Of a stretch of 64,000 bases of DNA, positions 16,350 through 24,178 are shown piece after piece. The position numbers and the translations under genes are program-made. This stretch comes from Ectothiorhodospira mobilis (GTDB taxonomy: Bacteria > Pseudomonadota > Gammaproteobacteria > Ectothiorhodospirales > Ectothiorhodospiraceae). Where the stretch lies: positions 62,001-126,000 of the forward strand of contig NZ_NRSK01000003.1 of the NCBI RefSeq assembly GCF_016584115.1, in the 5' to 3' direction. Position 1 is the first letter of the stretch, and the number at the start of each line of letters is the position of its first letter. The notes under the pieces were generated by a model. It saw only the letters and a program-made list of their open reading frames with translations. It did no database searches and had not been told where the DNA came from.

Positions 16350-16723
16350 TCGGATTCCTCAAGCGGCCACCACCACCAATGCGTCAGCGGGATGCGGGGC
16401 GTGTGCCCCTCGTCATCGATCACCCACCCCTCCAGCTCCTCGCCCACCTTCTTGCGCGCGTGCTGGTAGCGGAAATCGTGATTGAAGGCCTGCGGCCGCG
16501 CCCGCCAGAAGGCATCCGCCTCGTCCAGGATGGCCATGCGCTGGGCCGGGTACTGGTCCCGCACCAGCTCCAGGGCGCTGCGCGCGTGCAATACGTGGTC
16601 GATATCTAAGGACCAATCCACCGCCTCATCCCCGATCACGTCATAGAAGCGGGACACCAGCCACTCCTCGAAGGTTATCCCGTCGAACTCTTCTTCATCG
16701 CCGTCAACAAGTTTGTAAGCCAT
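16346..16723 (-). CDS. acidic protein, candidate immunity protein for the MuF-linked toxin
   Basis: This 125-aa, strongly acidic protein starts MAYKLVDGDEEEFDGITFEE and contains many aromatic residues (THWWWWPLEESE end). It overlaps the 3' end of the MuF-type gene by 49 nt. Small acidic genes immediately after MuF proteins with variable toxin-like C-termini are commonly the cognate antitoxins (MuF polymorphic toxins). No known immunity fold is recognised here, so the role is inferred from position, charge and the neighbour. It could also be an ordinary phage morphogenesis gene. Confidence 0.6.
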   Translation of the reverse strand: MAYKLVDGDEEEFDGITFEEWLVSRFYDVIGDEAVDWSLDIDHVLHARSALELVRDQYPAQRMAILDEADAFWRARPQAFNHDFRYQHARKKVGEELEGWVIDDEGHTPRIPLTHWWWWPLEESE

Positions 16724-18033
16724 TTCTGAATCCCCCGGCCGGGTTGCTTGAGCGGCTGCACATCGTAGGTCTTGCTTTCGAGTACCGGCCGCGTGTGCGA
16801 AGTCAAGATCCGCTGCGAGGCCAGCGACACCACCGTCACCTGGTGCTTCGGCGTGCCCCGCTTATTGGTATAGGGCTCATCGAAAACCGCCACCGGCTCC
16901 TCGCCCTGGCTCGCCAGGTACACATCCCGGTTGCCCTTGCGCACCCGGTCCACCGCCTGCTGGTTATAGCTGGCCATGTCCTGGCCGTGCTTGGCGGCAT
17001 GCTTCTTCAGGGCCTCCTCCGACCCCCAGCGTGCCCCCTTGGCGCGCTCGATGAGCTGGCCCACCTCCTCCTTGGTGAGCTGGCGCCGATCCTGCGCCGC
17101 CCGGCGCCAGCGGTCCACCTCACCCTCCGGGGCGCCGCCCTGGTAGGCCACCGTAATGGTGCGACAGCGGAAGTGGTAGGGCGGCGAGCCCGTGTTCGCC
17201 GGCAGGTCCCCGGTGGCCACGCCCTGGAGCCCGGCATCATTGCTGTGCATCGCCCAGGACCGCTTCGCCGCCTCCATATCCCGGCGCTGCACCGCCGCCA
17301 CGTAATCGTCCACCTGGCCCCGCAGCCGCGAGACCGGGATGATCCGCCCGTGCATGGCCCGGCAGATCGCCGTGGTGCGCTCGTCCAGGTGGGCCCGCAC
17401 CTGCACCTGCGCGATGCCCGCCTGCTCATAGCCCGACACCCGGCCCATCTCCCGCGTCTTCGTCGCCGCGTGGTCCGCCAGCAGGGTCCAGTAATGCTGC
17501 CCGCGCTCGTGCAGCCCCGCGAAATCCTCGCGCATCCGCTGGGCCAACTGCTCCCGGGTCATGCCCCGCTCGAAGTAATCCATCAGGGCCTTGTCCAGCA
17601 GCTTGGCCGTGTGCGTGTTCCAGCTATTGCCCACCCAGTGCAGCTCACCCTGGGCGAGCACCTGCGCCGCGTTCTTGTCCGGCTGCCCGAAGCGGAAATC
17701 CACCCCCGCCGACGACGTGGCCTCCTGCCCGCCGGCGCCGTACAGCGCCGGCACCAGCTCCACCACCGGCCCCTTCAAGGCCGAGCGCATGGCCTTGGAC
17801 CCCAGGCTCGCCTCCATCCGCGACAACAGCGCCCGCGCATCGCTGGCCGTCACGCTCTCCCGCGGCCGGGCGCGCAGCTCCTCCAGCGCGCCCTGGAACG
17901 CCCCCTCCAGGCCCTGATTCCAGGCCCGGGTGTAGGCATCCTGGAGGCGCCGGTACAGCACCTCGAACGCATCACTCTCCTTGATGATCCGCGCGATCAA
18001 GCGCCCGCGCAGACCGTCTCGGGACTCGTCCAT
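16675..18033 (-). CDS. MuF-type minor head protein with toxin-like C-terminal domain
   Basis: This 452-aa protein has the head-morphogenesis (Mu gpF/SPP1 gp7) domain in the middle: HTAKLLDKALMDYFERGMTR, then DERTTAICRAMHGRIIPV and SPPYHFRCRTI, the usual Cys/His-containing core. The last ~110 residues are not part of that domain. They contain KKHAAKHGQDM, VRKGNRDVYLAS, KHQVTVVS and ILTSHTR, a pattern resembling nuclease toxins of the BECR (barnase/EndoU/colicin E5/RelE) type found on MuF proteins. The overlapping downstream acidic ORF fits an immunity gene. MuF proteins are injected or packaged with the head, which would deliver the toxin domain. Confidence 0.8.
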   Translation of the reverse strand: MDESRDGLRGRLIARIIKESDAFEVLYRRLQDAYTRAWNQGLEGAFQGALEELRARPRESVTASDARALLSRMEASLGSKAMRSALKGPVVELVPALYGAGGQEATSSAGVDFRFGQPDKNAAQVLAQGELHWVGNSWNTHTAKLLDKALMDYFERGMTREQLAQRMREDFAGLHERGQHYWTLLADHAATKTREMGRVSGYEQAGIAQVQVRAHLDERTTAICRAMHGRIIPVSRLRGQVDDYVAAVQRRDMEAAKRSWAMHSNDAGLQGVATGDLPANTGSPPYHFRCRTITVAYQGGAPEGEVDRWRRAAQDRRQLTKEEVGQLIERAKGARWGSEEALKKHAAKHGQDMASYNQQAVDRVRKGNRDVYLASQGEEPVAVFDEPYTNKRGTPKHQVTVVSLASQRILTSHTRPVLESKTYDVQPLKQPGRGIQKWLTNLLTAMKKSSTG

Positions 18034-18172
18034 CCCATTCCTCCCAGGTTACCCATTCCGCGCCGCACGCCATGCACCAGCGCCGGCGGCGCACCATGCC
18101 CGACGACCCCGCAATCCATCGTCGGCTATCCACCACCCGGATCAGCTCCGACCCACACGCAGGGCACTGCAC
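17972..18172 (-). CDS. small zinc-ribbon protein resembling the NrdR N-terminus
   Basis: This 66-aa protein starts MQCPACGSELIRVVDSRRW and has a second pair of cysteines in WCMACGAEWVTWEEW. This is the four-cysteine zinc ribbon with the R-R-R-R-W-C pattern seen in NrdR, but without the ATP-cone domain. It overlaps the MuF start by 62 nt. It may be a phage regulator (Com/Ogr-like role) or bind RNA/DNA; neither is proven. Confidence 0.65.
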   Translation of the reverse strand: MQCPACGSELIRVVDSRRWIAGSSGMVRRRRWCMACGAEWVTWEEWDGRVPRRSARALDRADHQGE

Positions 18173-18559
18173 TCAGCTATCCCCCTGTACCAGCGCCACC
18201 AGCTCCTGGGCCCGCGCCCGATTGCGGGCCTTCTCTTCCTCGCTCATCGACACCCGCCCGATCTTCTTCGGCTCCGCCCGGGCGGGCAGGGCGCCCAGCA
18301 AGTGCGTCGGCGCCGGCCAGCGCTCGCAGGTGCGCGCCAGGTACGCAAACCCCTGCTCGATCCGCTCCCGGTCCACCTCCTCCGCCCACGCCTTCGCCGG
18401 CCACAGCGCCTCGATCCACGTCTGCGCGCAGTACGCCACCTGGTCCGCCGCCGGTCGGCTCTCCAGGCCCAGCACATGCAGCCGCATGAGCCCGTCCGTG
18501 ATGGCGTCGGCGAACCAGCGCCGGGGCCGCCCGATACTGCTACTCGTCATAGTACTCAC
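18173..18559 (-). CDS. unknown phage protein between GemA and MuF modules
   Basis: This 128-aa protein begins at a GTG (18559) or the ATG nine bases later (MTSSSIGRPRRWFADAI); the latter overlaps the stop of the upstream gene in ATGACGAGTAG. It has helices and tryptophans (YCAQTWIEALWPAKAWAEEV) but no known motif. The stop is adjacent to the zinc-ribbon start, consistent with coupled translation. Confidence 0.6.
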   Translation of the reverse strand: MSTMTSSSIGRPRRWFADAITDGLMRLHVLGLESRPAADQVAYCAQTWIEALWPAKAWAEEVDRERIEQGFAYLARTCERWPAPTHLLGALPARAEPKKIGRVSMSEEEKARNRARAQELVALVQGDS

Positions 18560-19025
18560 GCACCTGGTTCAGCGCCGCCAGCCCCGCCATGGACCGGCTC
18601 GGCTGGCCACCACCGGCCGGGGCCGCGCCCCCGCCCTGCGCCGGCGCCGGCGCCTGGGCCGCCGCGCGCCCGCCACCCGCCGGCGTCCCCTCAAGCACCC
18701 GCATCAGATACTGGTGCGAGCGCAGCGCCCGGGTATCCTCGCCCCGCTCACGCTTGCCGCGGATGGCCTCCACCGTCTCCGCCAGCGCCGCCGCGAGTCG
18801 CAAATAATCCCCGTCAAGCGCCAGCACCTCCCGGGTCAGCCGCAGGGCGCGATCCCAGGACAGCGCCCGCGTCTTCGAGCGCCACAGCCCCAGGTACGCC
18901 ACCAGCGGCCGCGACGCCTCCGCCGGCATATCCGCCAGCACCGCCATCAGCTCCCGGCCGGCGGCATCGTCCAACGCCGCCTCCAGATTGAACTCCCCGT
19001 GGCAGGCCGGGCACTTAATCCGCAT
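18540..19025 (-). CDS. zinc-finger-containing phage protein
   Basis: Taken from the ATG at 19025 (MRIKCPACHGEFNLEAAL), which overlaps the stop of the upstream HTH gene. Only one CPAC pair is seen at the N-terminus, so a full zinc finger is uncertain. The middle is helical (PLVAYLGLWRSKTRALSWDRAL) and the end is Ala/Gly/Pro-rich. Proteins of this build occur in the early-middle region of BcepMu-like phages. Function unknown; a regulatory or replication-accessory role is possible. Confidence 0.65.
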   Translation of the reverse strand: MRIKCPACHGEFNLEAALDDAAGRELMAVLADMPAEASRPLVAYLGLWRSKTRALSWDRALRLTREVLALDGDYLRLAAALAETVEAIRGKRERGEDTRALRSHQYLMRVLEGTPAGGGRAAAQAPAPAQGGGAAPAGGGQPSRSMAGLAALNQVREYYDE

Positions 19026-19233
19026 GACCACCCTCCAGCCAGTACCACCACAAGTCGCCGTCCCGCCGGCACTGCACATTCAGCCCATTGGCCCGCAGCT
19101 CGGCGGCAATGCTGTTCACCGCGCACACCCGCGCCCCCTGGATAATCTCCAGCGTCGTCCGGGGCCGCCCGTCCCGCAGCAGCGCCGCCACCCGCTGCAA
19201 GCGCCGCGAGTTCTCCAGCCGCGCATAGCGCAT
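19015..19233 (-). CDS. small HTH protein
   Basis: Taken from the ATG at 19233 (MRYARLENSRRLQRVAALL), overlapping the GemA stop as ATGA. The 72 residues fit a winged helix: LRDGRPRTTLEIIQGARV, VNSIAAELRANGLNV and a beta hairpin CRRDGDLWWYWLEGG. It probably binds DNA as a phage regulator. No target site is assigned. Confidence 0.7.
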   Translation of the reverse strand: MRYARLENSRRLQRVAALLRDGRPRTTLEIIQGARVCAVNSIAAELRANGLNVQCRRDGDLWWYWLEGGHAD

Positions 19234-19676
19234 CACTCCACGCCCTCCCGCTGGTACGCCCACCGCTTCATCCCGGTAATCACCTGCGTCGCCTGGCCGC
19301 GCGTCAGAAAGCGCACATCGCTCACCCCCGCCGTGCGCCGGACGAACCCCCGCAGGCGCTCATCCTCCAGACCGTCCGTCCAGCCCAGGCGCTGGGCGAA
19401 ATGCTCCAGGGCCGCCAGCTGCGAGCGCGTCGGCCGGCTCGGCCGCGCCCCGCCGCGCCGGGGCGGCCCCGGAATCCCGATATCCGCCCCCAGGTCCTTC
19501 AAGTGCCAGCACCACCCCAGCAACTGCGCATCCGTCATATCCCGGCACGACGCATGCCCCGTCACCTCCTGCTGCCGCTGGCGCCGGAACTCCTCATCCC
19601 ACCCGAGCTGCACCGCCGCCTGGTGCGCCAGACCCAGCAGCGTGCGCCGGCGGGCGTCAGGCTTGCGCTTGCTCAT
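19233..19676 (-). CDS. GemA-like gp16 family regulator
   Basis: Taken from the ATG at 19676 (MSKRKPDARRRTLLGLAHQ), 147 aa. It has the gp16/GemA (DUF1018) layout: LGLAHQAAVQLGWDEEFRRQ, MTDAQLLGWCWHLKDLG, and a second helical half with LEHFAQRLGW and RGQATQVITGMKRW. In Mu, GemA modulates host gene expression and DNA relaxation. The longer frame to 19715 overlaps the small gene upstream and is less likely. Confidence 0.82.
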   Translation of the reverse strand: MSKRKPDARRRTLLGLAHQAAVQLGWDEEFRRQRQQEVTGHASCRDMTDAQLLGWCWHLKDLGADIGIPGPPRRGGARPSRPTRSQLAALEHFAQRLGWTDGLEDERLRGFVRRTAGVSDVRFLTRGQATQVITGMKRWAYQREGVE

Positions 19677-19869
19677 CGCTATACCCCTTCGCTCGGACCG
19701 TTCGCGCGGATGCACTCACGCCCAGGTCGTACATCGCCGCCGACGCGCCGATACGATCCCTCCAGGGCTGCGCCCTCTCCGGCTCTTGCACCCACGCCTC
19801 ATTGCCAAGCCACTGCGCTTTCCCGGCATACAGACCGGAATCGGGATGGAATACCAGCCAGCCACTCAT
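19657..19869 (-). CDS. small unknown phage protein
   Basis: This 70-aa ORF starts MSGWLVFHPDSGLYAGKAQWL behind an AGGAGG-like site and overlaps the GemA start by 20 nt. No known motif. Its size and position match the run of small early genes between MuB and GemA. Confidence 0.5.
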   Translation of the reverse strand: MSGWLVFHPDSGLYAGKAQWLGNEAWVQEPERAQPWRDRIGASAAMYDLGVSASARTVRAKGYSDEQAQA

Positions 19870-19959
19870 CCTCGCCTCCTGTCGCTATCGGCCTTCGCCA
19901 TTCCGCGGCGCCGTCCGCCGGCGCCCTGGAATGGCGGCCCCGCAGGGCCGCCGGTTGCA

Positions 19960-20409
19960 TCACGCCGCCCTGTAGCTCACCGAGCGGCTGGTGGAGATCG
20001 TCAGCGCATCGCGGATCTTGTCCGCCTGCGCGTCATCCCCGGAGAAGGCCATATCCTTCAGCCGCGGCTCCGGCTCGTAGCGCGTCTCCTGGCGCACCAG
20101 GTCCTCGAACCGCTGCCCCAGCACGCCGCGCAGCACATCCGGCTGCGCCACCTTCACCCGCTGGGACTCGCTGATCGACGCATTCACCAGGCCCTCCACC
20201 TCGATGGTGTGATTCGGCCCGATCTCCTCGATGAGCTGGCTGTTGATGCCGTCCAGCTCCTCCTTGAGCGCATCCATCTCCCGCTTGATGGCGAAGCCGC
20301 GCTCCACCTTCTTCACCAGCTTCTTCGGCGCCTTGATCACCTCCCCGGTGGTCCGGTTGGTGATTTCCCCCTTGGGGGTCGGCTCCTTCTTCGCCTGGGC
20401 TTGTCCCAT
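19960..20409 (-). CDS. unknown early phage protein, basic helical
   Basis: Taken from the ATG at 20409 (MGQAQAKKEPTPKGEITN), which has GAGGAGGTG just upstream and follows the previous gene by 2 nt; 149 aa. The middle is a charged coiled coil (LVKKVERGFAIKREMDALKE). The last part (MAFSGDDAQADKIRDALT) is acidic. Function unknown; it lies among the early genes. Confidence 0.65.
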   Translation of the reverse strand: MGQAQAKKEPTPKGEITNRTTGEVIKAPKKLVKKVERGFAIKREMDALKEELDGINSQLIEEIGPNHTIEVEGLVNASISESQRVKVAQPDVLRGVLGQRFEDLVRQETRYEPEPRLKDMAFSGDDAQADKIRDALTISTSRSVSYRAA

Positions 20410-20411
20410 GG

Positions 20412-20657
20412 CTACACCTCCTCTTGGTTGAGGTTTTGGGTTTGCAGCTCGAAGATCCGGCACCCCGAGCAATCATCGCGGGGGCACTCCAGGCACAGCT
20501 CCGCGGGGTCCGCGCCCCGGGCCGCGCCCACCACCCGCTCCAGCGCCTGGTACTGCTGGGCCAGGCGCCCATCCCCGGCCGGGTACTTCCCCGCCCGCAG
20601 AAGACTCGCCGTCGGCTTGCTCACCGCAAGCACCCGGCAAATATCGTCCAGCGTCAT
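20412..20657 (-). CDS. HTH protein with C-terminal cysteine cluster
   Basis: Taken from ATG 20657 (MTLDDICRVLAVSKPTASLL), 81 aa. The N-terminus is a helix-turn-helix; the C-terminus holds a compact cysteine cluster (CLECPRDDCSGC) that could bind zinc or an Fe-S centre. The longer frame is only an overlap with the upstream gene. A phage early regulator is likely, but the target is unknown. Confidence 0.6.
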   Translation of the reverse strand: MTLDDICRVLAVSKPTASLLRAGKYPAGDGRLAQQYQALERVVGAARGADPAELCLECPRDDCSGCRIFELQTQNLNQEEV

Positions 20658-20664
20658 CAACGCG

Positions 20665-20901
20665 CTAACCCTCCGATTTCCGCATGGCCAGATCGGCCAG
20701 GAATTGCAGCTCGTCGGCCAGCTCGTAGTCCGCCGGCTGCCCCTGCTCCACCCAGCAGGCCACCCCGGACAGCGACCGCCAGGCCCACTCGCGCACCACC
20801 CGGTCAATCGACTGCGTGTCCCGCCACAGATAGGTCACCCACTGGGCCCGGGAGGCCGATTGCCGCTCCAGCGCCGCGCGCGGCTCGAATATCCCAGGCA
20901 T
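20665..20901 (-). CDS. small unknown phage protein
   Basis: This 78-aa protein starts MPGIFEPRAALERQSASRAQW and has helical, tryptophan-rich content (VVREWAWRSLSGVACW). Its ATG overlaps the MuB stop by 1 nt. No motif. It belongs to the early operon with MuA and MuB. Confidence 0.6.
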   Translation of the reverse strand: MPGIFEPRAALERQSASRAQWVTYLWRDTQSIDRVVREWAWRSLSGVACWVEQGQPADYELADELQFLADLAMRKSEG

Positions 20902-21641
20902 CAGCCCACCTCCCGCCGGTTGGCCTGCCAGGACAGCGCCGCCTCCAGCGTCGCCTCCGTCAGCTCACTCACCCCATTGGCGTGCATCAGCCGCTGGCAC
21001 GCCGCCGCCAGCTCCATGGCCTCGCCCCAGTTGCCCCGGCGCGTGCCCTGCCAGAAGCGCGTGGCCACCTTCTTCGGCACCTCTCCGAAGCGCGGCTCCA
21101 GCACGAAGCGCATCATCTCCGCCCGGTCCAGATGCCCGCAGCGCACCCGCTTCGCCCCAATCCGCCGCCCGAGCTGAAGCAGCATCGGCCGCGTCCGCGC
21201 CGCCTGGAACTGGCGCTCGTACAGCTCCGTGCCCACCAGCAGCACCGCCCAGCCCGCCTCATCCGCGAGATAGCGGATCAGCTCCAGCGCCTGCCAGCGC
21301 AGCTTGTTCGCCTCATCCACCACCAGCAGCGGCCGCCGGCCGTCCGCCTCCTCGGCGGACTCGCCCAGCTCCACCAGCCCCTGGAGCCACAGCGTCGAAG
21401 GCCCCTCCACACCGGCCGCCCGGGCCACCGCTCCCAGGAGCTGGTGGCGGGTCATGCCCTCATACGCCGCCACCCGCAGCGCCCCGGAAGAGCGCACCAG
21501 GTGCCGCGCAATCGCACTCTTGCCCGTGCCCGTCTCACCCACCACCTCGCCGATGGGCGAGGGCTCCAGCGTCTGAAGCATCTCCGCCAGCTCCAGCGCC
21601 TCCGTCACCGCCTTCGTCTCTTGCATCGCCTGTGCTACCAT
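20901..21641 (-). CDS. MuB-type transposition target-selection ATPase
   Basis: This 246-aa AAA+ ATPase has Walker A GETGTGKS at residues 35-42 and Walker B LLVVDEANKL at about 105-114. It lacks the basic N-terminal DNA-binding extension of Mu B, so it is closer to the short TnsC/MuB forms of BcepMu-like phages. It binds target DNA as an ATP filament and activates MuA. It starts behind GAGGAGTGACCC, 27 bp after the transposase stop. Confidence 0.9.
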   Translation of the reverse strand: MVAQAMQETKAVTEALELAEMLQTLEPSPIGEVVGETGTGKSAIARHLVRSSGALRVAAYEGMTRHQLLGAVARAAGVEGPSTLWLQGLVELGESAEEADGRRPLLVVDEANKLRWQALELIRYLADEAGWAVLLVGTELYERQFQAARTRPMLLQLGRRIGAKRVRCGHLDRAEMMRFVLEPRFGEVPKKVATRFWQGTRRGNWGEAMELAAACQRLMHANGVSELTEATLEAALSWQANRREVG

Positions 21642-21667
21642 GGGTCACTCCTCGTCTTTGATGATCG

Positions 21668-23770
21668 TTAACCGGAAAGGCCCGCCGCCCTCGGCGGGTC
21701 GTTTTCGTCCTCATCCTCGTCGGCGAACATCGCCCGATACCGCGCCATCTCCGGGTCCTCCTCATAGGCCCGTGAGGCCTGCCACTGGCTGAGCTGGCTC
21801 GGGTCCTCCCGCTGGTGGGCCGCCGTCAGCGCCTGCTGCGTCTGCTGGGCCAGGGCCTCCTTCATCTGCTGCGCCTCGTCCGAGATCGCAATCTGCGCCC
21901 CGTCCGACTCGATAGCCCGCTCCACCGCGGCATCCGAGCCGCCCAGCTCCGCGTGGCGGCGCACCAGGTCCTGAACCCGCACATCCGCCACCTGGCCGCG
22001 GCGCACCTGCACCACCTCGCGCACCAGCTTCCGGCGCCGCTTCTCCTCGGCCGCCCCGGCCGCATCCATCAAGCCGAACTCCGTCTCCGGCAGCGCCACC
22101 GCCTGGAGCGCGCCCTGGTCGAACACGAAGCAGCAGCGCGGGTCGTGCATCGGCCAGCGCACCCGGAGCTTGCGCTCCACGCCCACCAGCTCGTCCGCGT
22201 AGTAGTAGCGGCCGCCCACCTGCACCCGGCCCGAGCGCACCCAGCGTTCCTTCTCTTCGCTGAAGGCCAGCATCAGCGCCGCCTGATCCGCCCGCACCGG
22301 CGACCAGCCACCCTCCAGGGCCGCCTCGATGGCCTGGCTCGGGCTCCGCTCGCCCAGGTGCCCAGACTGCGGCGTCGCGTGGTAGGAAGCCACCGCGTCC
22401 GCGAGCTGCTGGAGGTATTCCTCATAGGGGATCGGCTGCGGCGCCTGGCCCAGGTTGGCCGCCTTCTTGCGCATCCGGTCGCCGCCCTGGAAGGACGGGT
22501 GCCAGCCCAAGTAGTAGGCGAGGTTCGAGAACTGCCCCTCCAGCGCCTTCGCCCGGGGCCGGTACGGCCGCGTCCGCGTCACCGTCCCCGCATCCGCATA
22601 GACCTTCACCCGGCCCGCCAGACGCGCCAGCTCCGACCAGCCCGAAAGCATCTCCTCCCAGCGGTACTCCTGGCCGTTGTCCAGATAGAGATGGGCCGGC
22701 AGCCCGAAGGGCGCGTTCTCCGCCATATCTGTGAACGCCAGCGCCACATGCTCCCGGCGCACGTTCTCGCCCTTCTCCGCCAGGAACGCGCTCACGTGCA
22801 GCCAGTTCGTCGCCGCGTCCTGCCACACAATCAGGCGCGGATAGGCCACCGAGCCGTCCGGCCGGTACACCGGAATGTCATCCGGGGACACATCCCCGAA
22901 CACCACATCCCCCGGGGCCAGGCCCGCCCGCGTCCGCCGGATGCCCGGCTCCACGTGGTCGTACACGCCCTTCGCATCCCGCTCGTACTGCGCCACCAGG
23001 CGGAAATCCTGCTCCCGCTCCACCCGGTGCTTCGGCACCTCGCAGACCGCCATCGCCGTGGCCATCTCCATGCCCGCCTGCGCCGCCCGGTCCACTAACC
23101 AGGCCCGCGCCAGCATCTGGCACTGCCGGATCGACGGCGCACCCTGCGCCCACAAGCCCCGGATCTTGTCCGTCAGCTCCGCATCGATGGCCGCCATCTC
23201 CGACTTCGAGATCCCCGCCGCCCGGGCCGCCCGGTGCCAATCGCGGGACACCAGCTCCCGCGACTGCCCGCGATCCCGGCGCGCCTTCGGCGCCAGCGCC
23301 GCCAGCCCGCCCTCGCGGTACGCCTTCTCCCAGCGGTACAGCGTCGCCACCGACGGCCCCTCCGTCGCCGAAATCCCCTGCGCCAGGGCCTTGCGATCCC
23401 TCGAACCCGGCTCCAGCCGCAGCAGCGGCGTGATGATCCGCAGACGCTCGTTCGCCTTCGCCCGCTGGCGCTCCGTCAGCCCGCGCCCATCCATCGCCGC
23501 CCCCGGCGTAATCCCCGCCGGCAGCCCCGCCGGCTCCGCCGGCGCAACCGCCTGCCCACCGGCTGGGGCCTCCGGCGCATACGCCGCGGCCTGCTGCCGC
23601 ACCACCGCCTTGCGCACCTCCGCCGGCAACGACTGCTGCGGATACACCCGACGCCGCCCGCCCCGGCACGTCTCCTCCTGGTACGGCCAGCCCTCGCGGC
23701 GGGCGCGAGCAGAGACAGCCTGCTTGGTCACCCCTAGCGCTTCGGCCAGCTCTTCGAGCCCCAGGCTCAT
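21668..23770 (-). CDS. MuA-type DDE transposase
   Basis: This 700-aa protein has an N-terminal winged HTH (LEELAEALGVTKQAVSARAR, residues 5-24) and a second DNA-binding region around 110-200 (TLYRWEKAYREGG). The RNase H-fold core has D293 in VFGDVSPDD, D364 in LYLDNGQEY and the catalytic Glu at about E411 in KALEGQF. A beta-barrel follows (RYYYADELVGVERKLRVRW). A charged, helical C-terminal tail (about 575-700) probably contacts MuB. It cuts phage ends and joins them to target DNA for integration and replicative transposition. The ATG overlaps the regulator stop as ATGA. Confidence 0.95.
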   Translation of the reverse strand: MSLGLEELAEALGVTKQAVSARARREGWPYQEETCRGGRRRVYPQQSLPAEVRKAVVRQQAAAYAPEAPAGGQAVAPAEPAGLPAGITPGAAMDGRGLTERQRAKANERLRIITPLLRLEPGSRDRKALAQGISATEGPSVATLYRWEKAYREGGLAALAPKARRDRGQSRELVSRDWHRAARAAGISKSEMAAIDAELTDKIRGLWAQGAPSIRQCQMLARAWLVDRAAQAGMEMATAMAVCEVPKHRVEREQDFRLVAQYERDAKGVYDHVEPGIRRTRAGLAPGDVVFGDVSPDDIPVYRPDGSVAYPRLIVWQDAATNWLHVSAFLAEKGENVRREHVALAFTDMAENAPFGLPAHLYLDNGQEYRWEEMLSGWSELARLAGRVKVYADAGTVTRTRPYRPRAKALEGQFSNLAYYLGWHPSFQGGDRMRKKAANLGQAPQPIPYEEYLQQLADAVASYHATPQSGHLGERSPSQAIEAALEGGWSPVRADQAALMLAFSEEKERWVRSGRVQVGGRYYYADELVGVERKLRVRWPMHDPRCCFVFDQGALQAVALPETEFGLMDAAGAAEEKRRRKLVREVVQVRRGQVADVRVQDLVRRHAELGGSDAAVERAIESDGAQIAISDEAQQMKEALAQQTQQALTAAHQREDPSQLSQWQASRAYEEDPEMARYRAMFADEDEDENDPPRAAGLSG

Positions 23771-23961
23771 CAGGCGACACCTTCTTTCAGGCCCAGCAGC
23801 ACGGCAGCTCGGTGGGCGTCTCCATAGAGGCCCTGCTTCCGGCCGGCCAGCACCTCGTACACAGTCCGCTCAGGGATCTGGTGCTCGCGCGCCCACTCCC
23901 GGATGGTCTGTCCCCGCCGTATAAAGCCCCGGCGCACCTGTTCTCTCGTCTTTGTCTTCAC
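23770..23961 (-). CDS. BcepMu gp16-type DNA-binding regulator (Ner-like position)
   Basis: This 63-aa protein starts at GTG 23961 (MKTKTREQVRRGFIRRGQTI). It has the family's HTH (IREWAREHQIPERTVYEVLAG) and the conserved RKQGLYGDAHRAAVLLGLK end. It is the first gene of the leftward early operon, in the place of Mu ner, and probably tunes early transcription. Its ribosome site AAAGGGTGAT overlaps a palindrome, CACCCTTTGGTG, so the leader itself may be an operator. Confidence 0.85.
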   Translation of the reverse strand: MKTKTREQVRRGFIRRGQTIREWAREHQIPERTVYEVLAGRKQGLYGDAHRAAVLLGLKEGVA

Positions 23962-23966
23962 CGCAT

Positions 23967-23978
23967 CACCCTTTGGTG
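23967..23978. promoter_or_regulatory. third operator-like palindrome in the early leader
   Basis: CACCCTTTGGTG has the same CACC...GGTG ends as the two sites at 24032-24062. It overlaps the ribosome-binding region of the early regulator gene. It is a candidate repressor or regulator site acting on transcription or translation. Confidence 0.5.
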
Positions 23979-24021
23979 CTACGTTCGTGGAATACCGCGT
24001 AAAACCGTGGAATTGGTGGAT

Positions 24022-24050
24022 AGCTTAGAAGCACCTTTAGGTGAGGTCAA
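24022..24050 (-). promoter_or_regulatory. predicted early promoter (leftward)
   Basis: On the minus strand, TTGACC (24050-24045) is followed by exactly 17 nt and TAAGCT (24027-24022). It points to the transposase operon. The -35 box lies in the 7-nt gap between two palindromic operators, one of which fills much of the spacer, so repression by steric blocking is easy to picture. Confidence 0.65.
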
Positions 24051-24062
24051 CACCTAAAGGTG
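24032..24062. promoter_or_regulatory. paired repressor operators (inverted)
   Basis: CACCTTTAGGTG (24032-24043) and its exact reverse complement CACCTAAAGGTG (24051-24062) are separated by 7 nt. Each is an imperfect palindrome with half sites CACCT/AGGTG. They lie between the divergent repressor and early genes and flank the -35 box of the early promoter. They are most likely operators of the phage repressor. Confidence 0.75.
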
Positions 24063-24075
24063 ATCCTTCGGGTGG

Positions 24076-24178
24076 TTTACGCTTCAAGGCCTCGGGCCTA
24101 GGAGTGATTCCTTTTGCGCCTCAACGGGTTACGAGCGATACCCCGGAAGTGGCAACTTTACGCTTGAGGTTTACGCTT
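24076..24178 (+). repeat. three direct copies of TTTACGCTT before the repressor
   Basis: TTTACGCTT occurs at 24076-24084, 24157-24165 and 24170-24178; the last copy contains the TTG start of the repressor. The 13-nt spacing of the last two suggests protein binding on nearly one face of the helix. Autoregulation of the repressor is a possible role. Confidence 0.5.
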
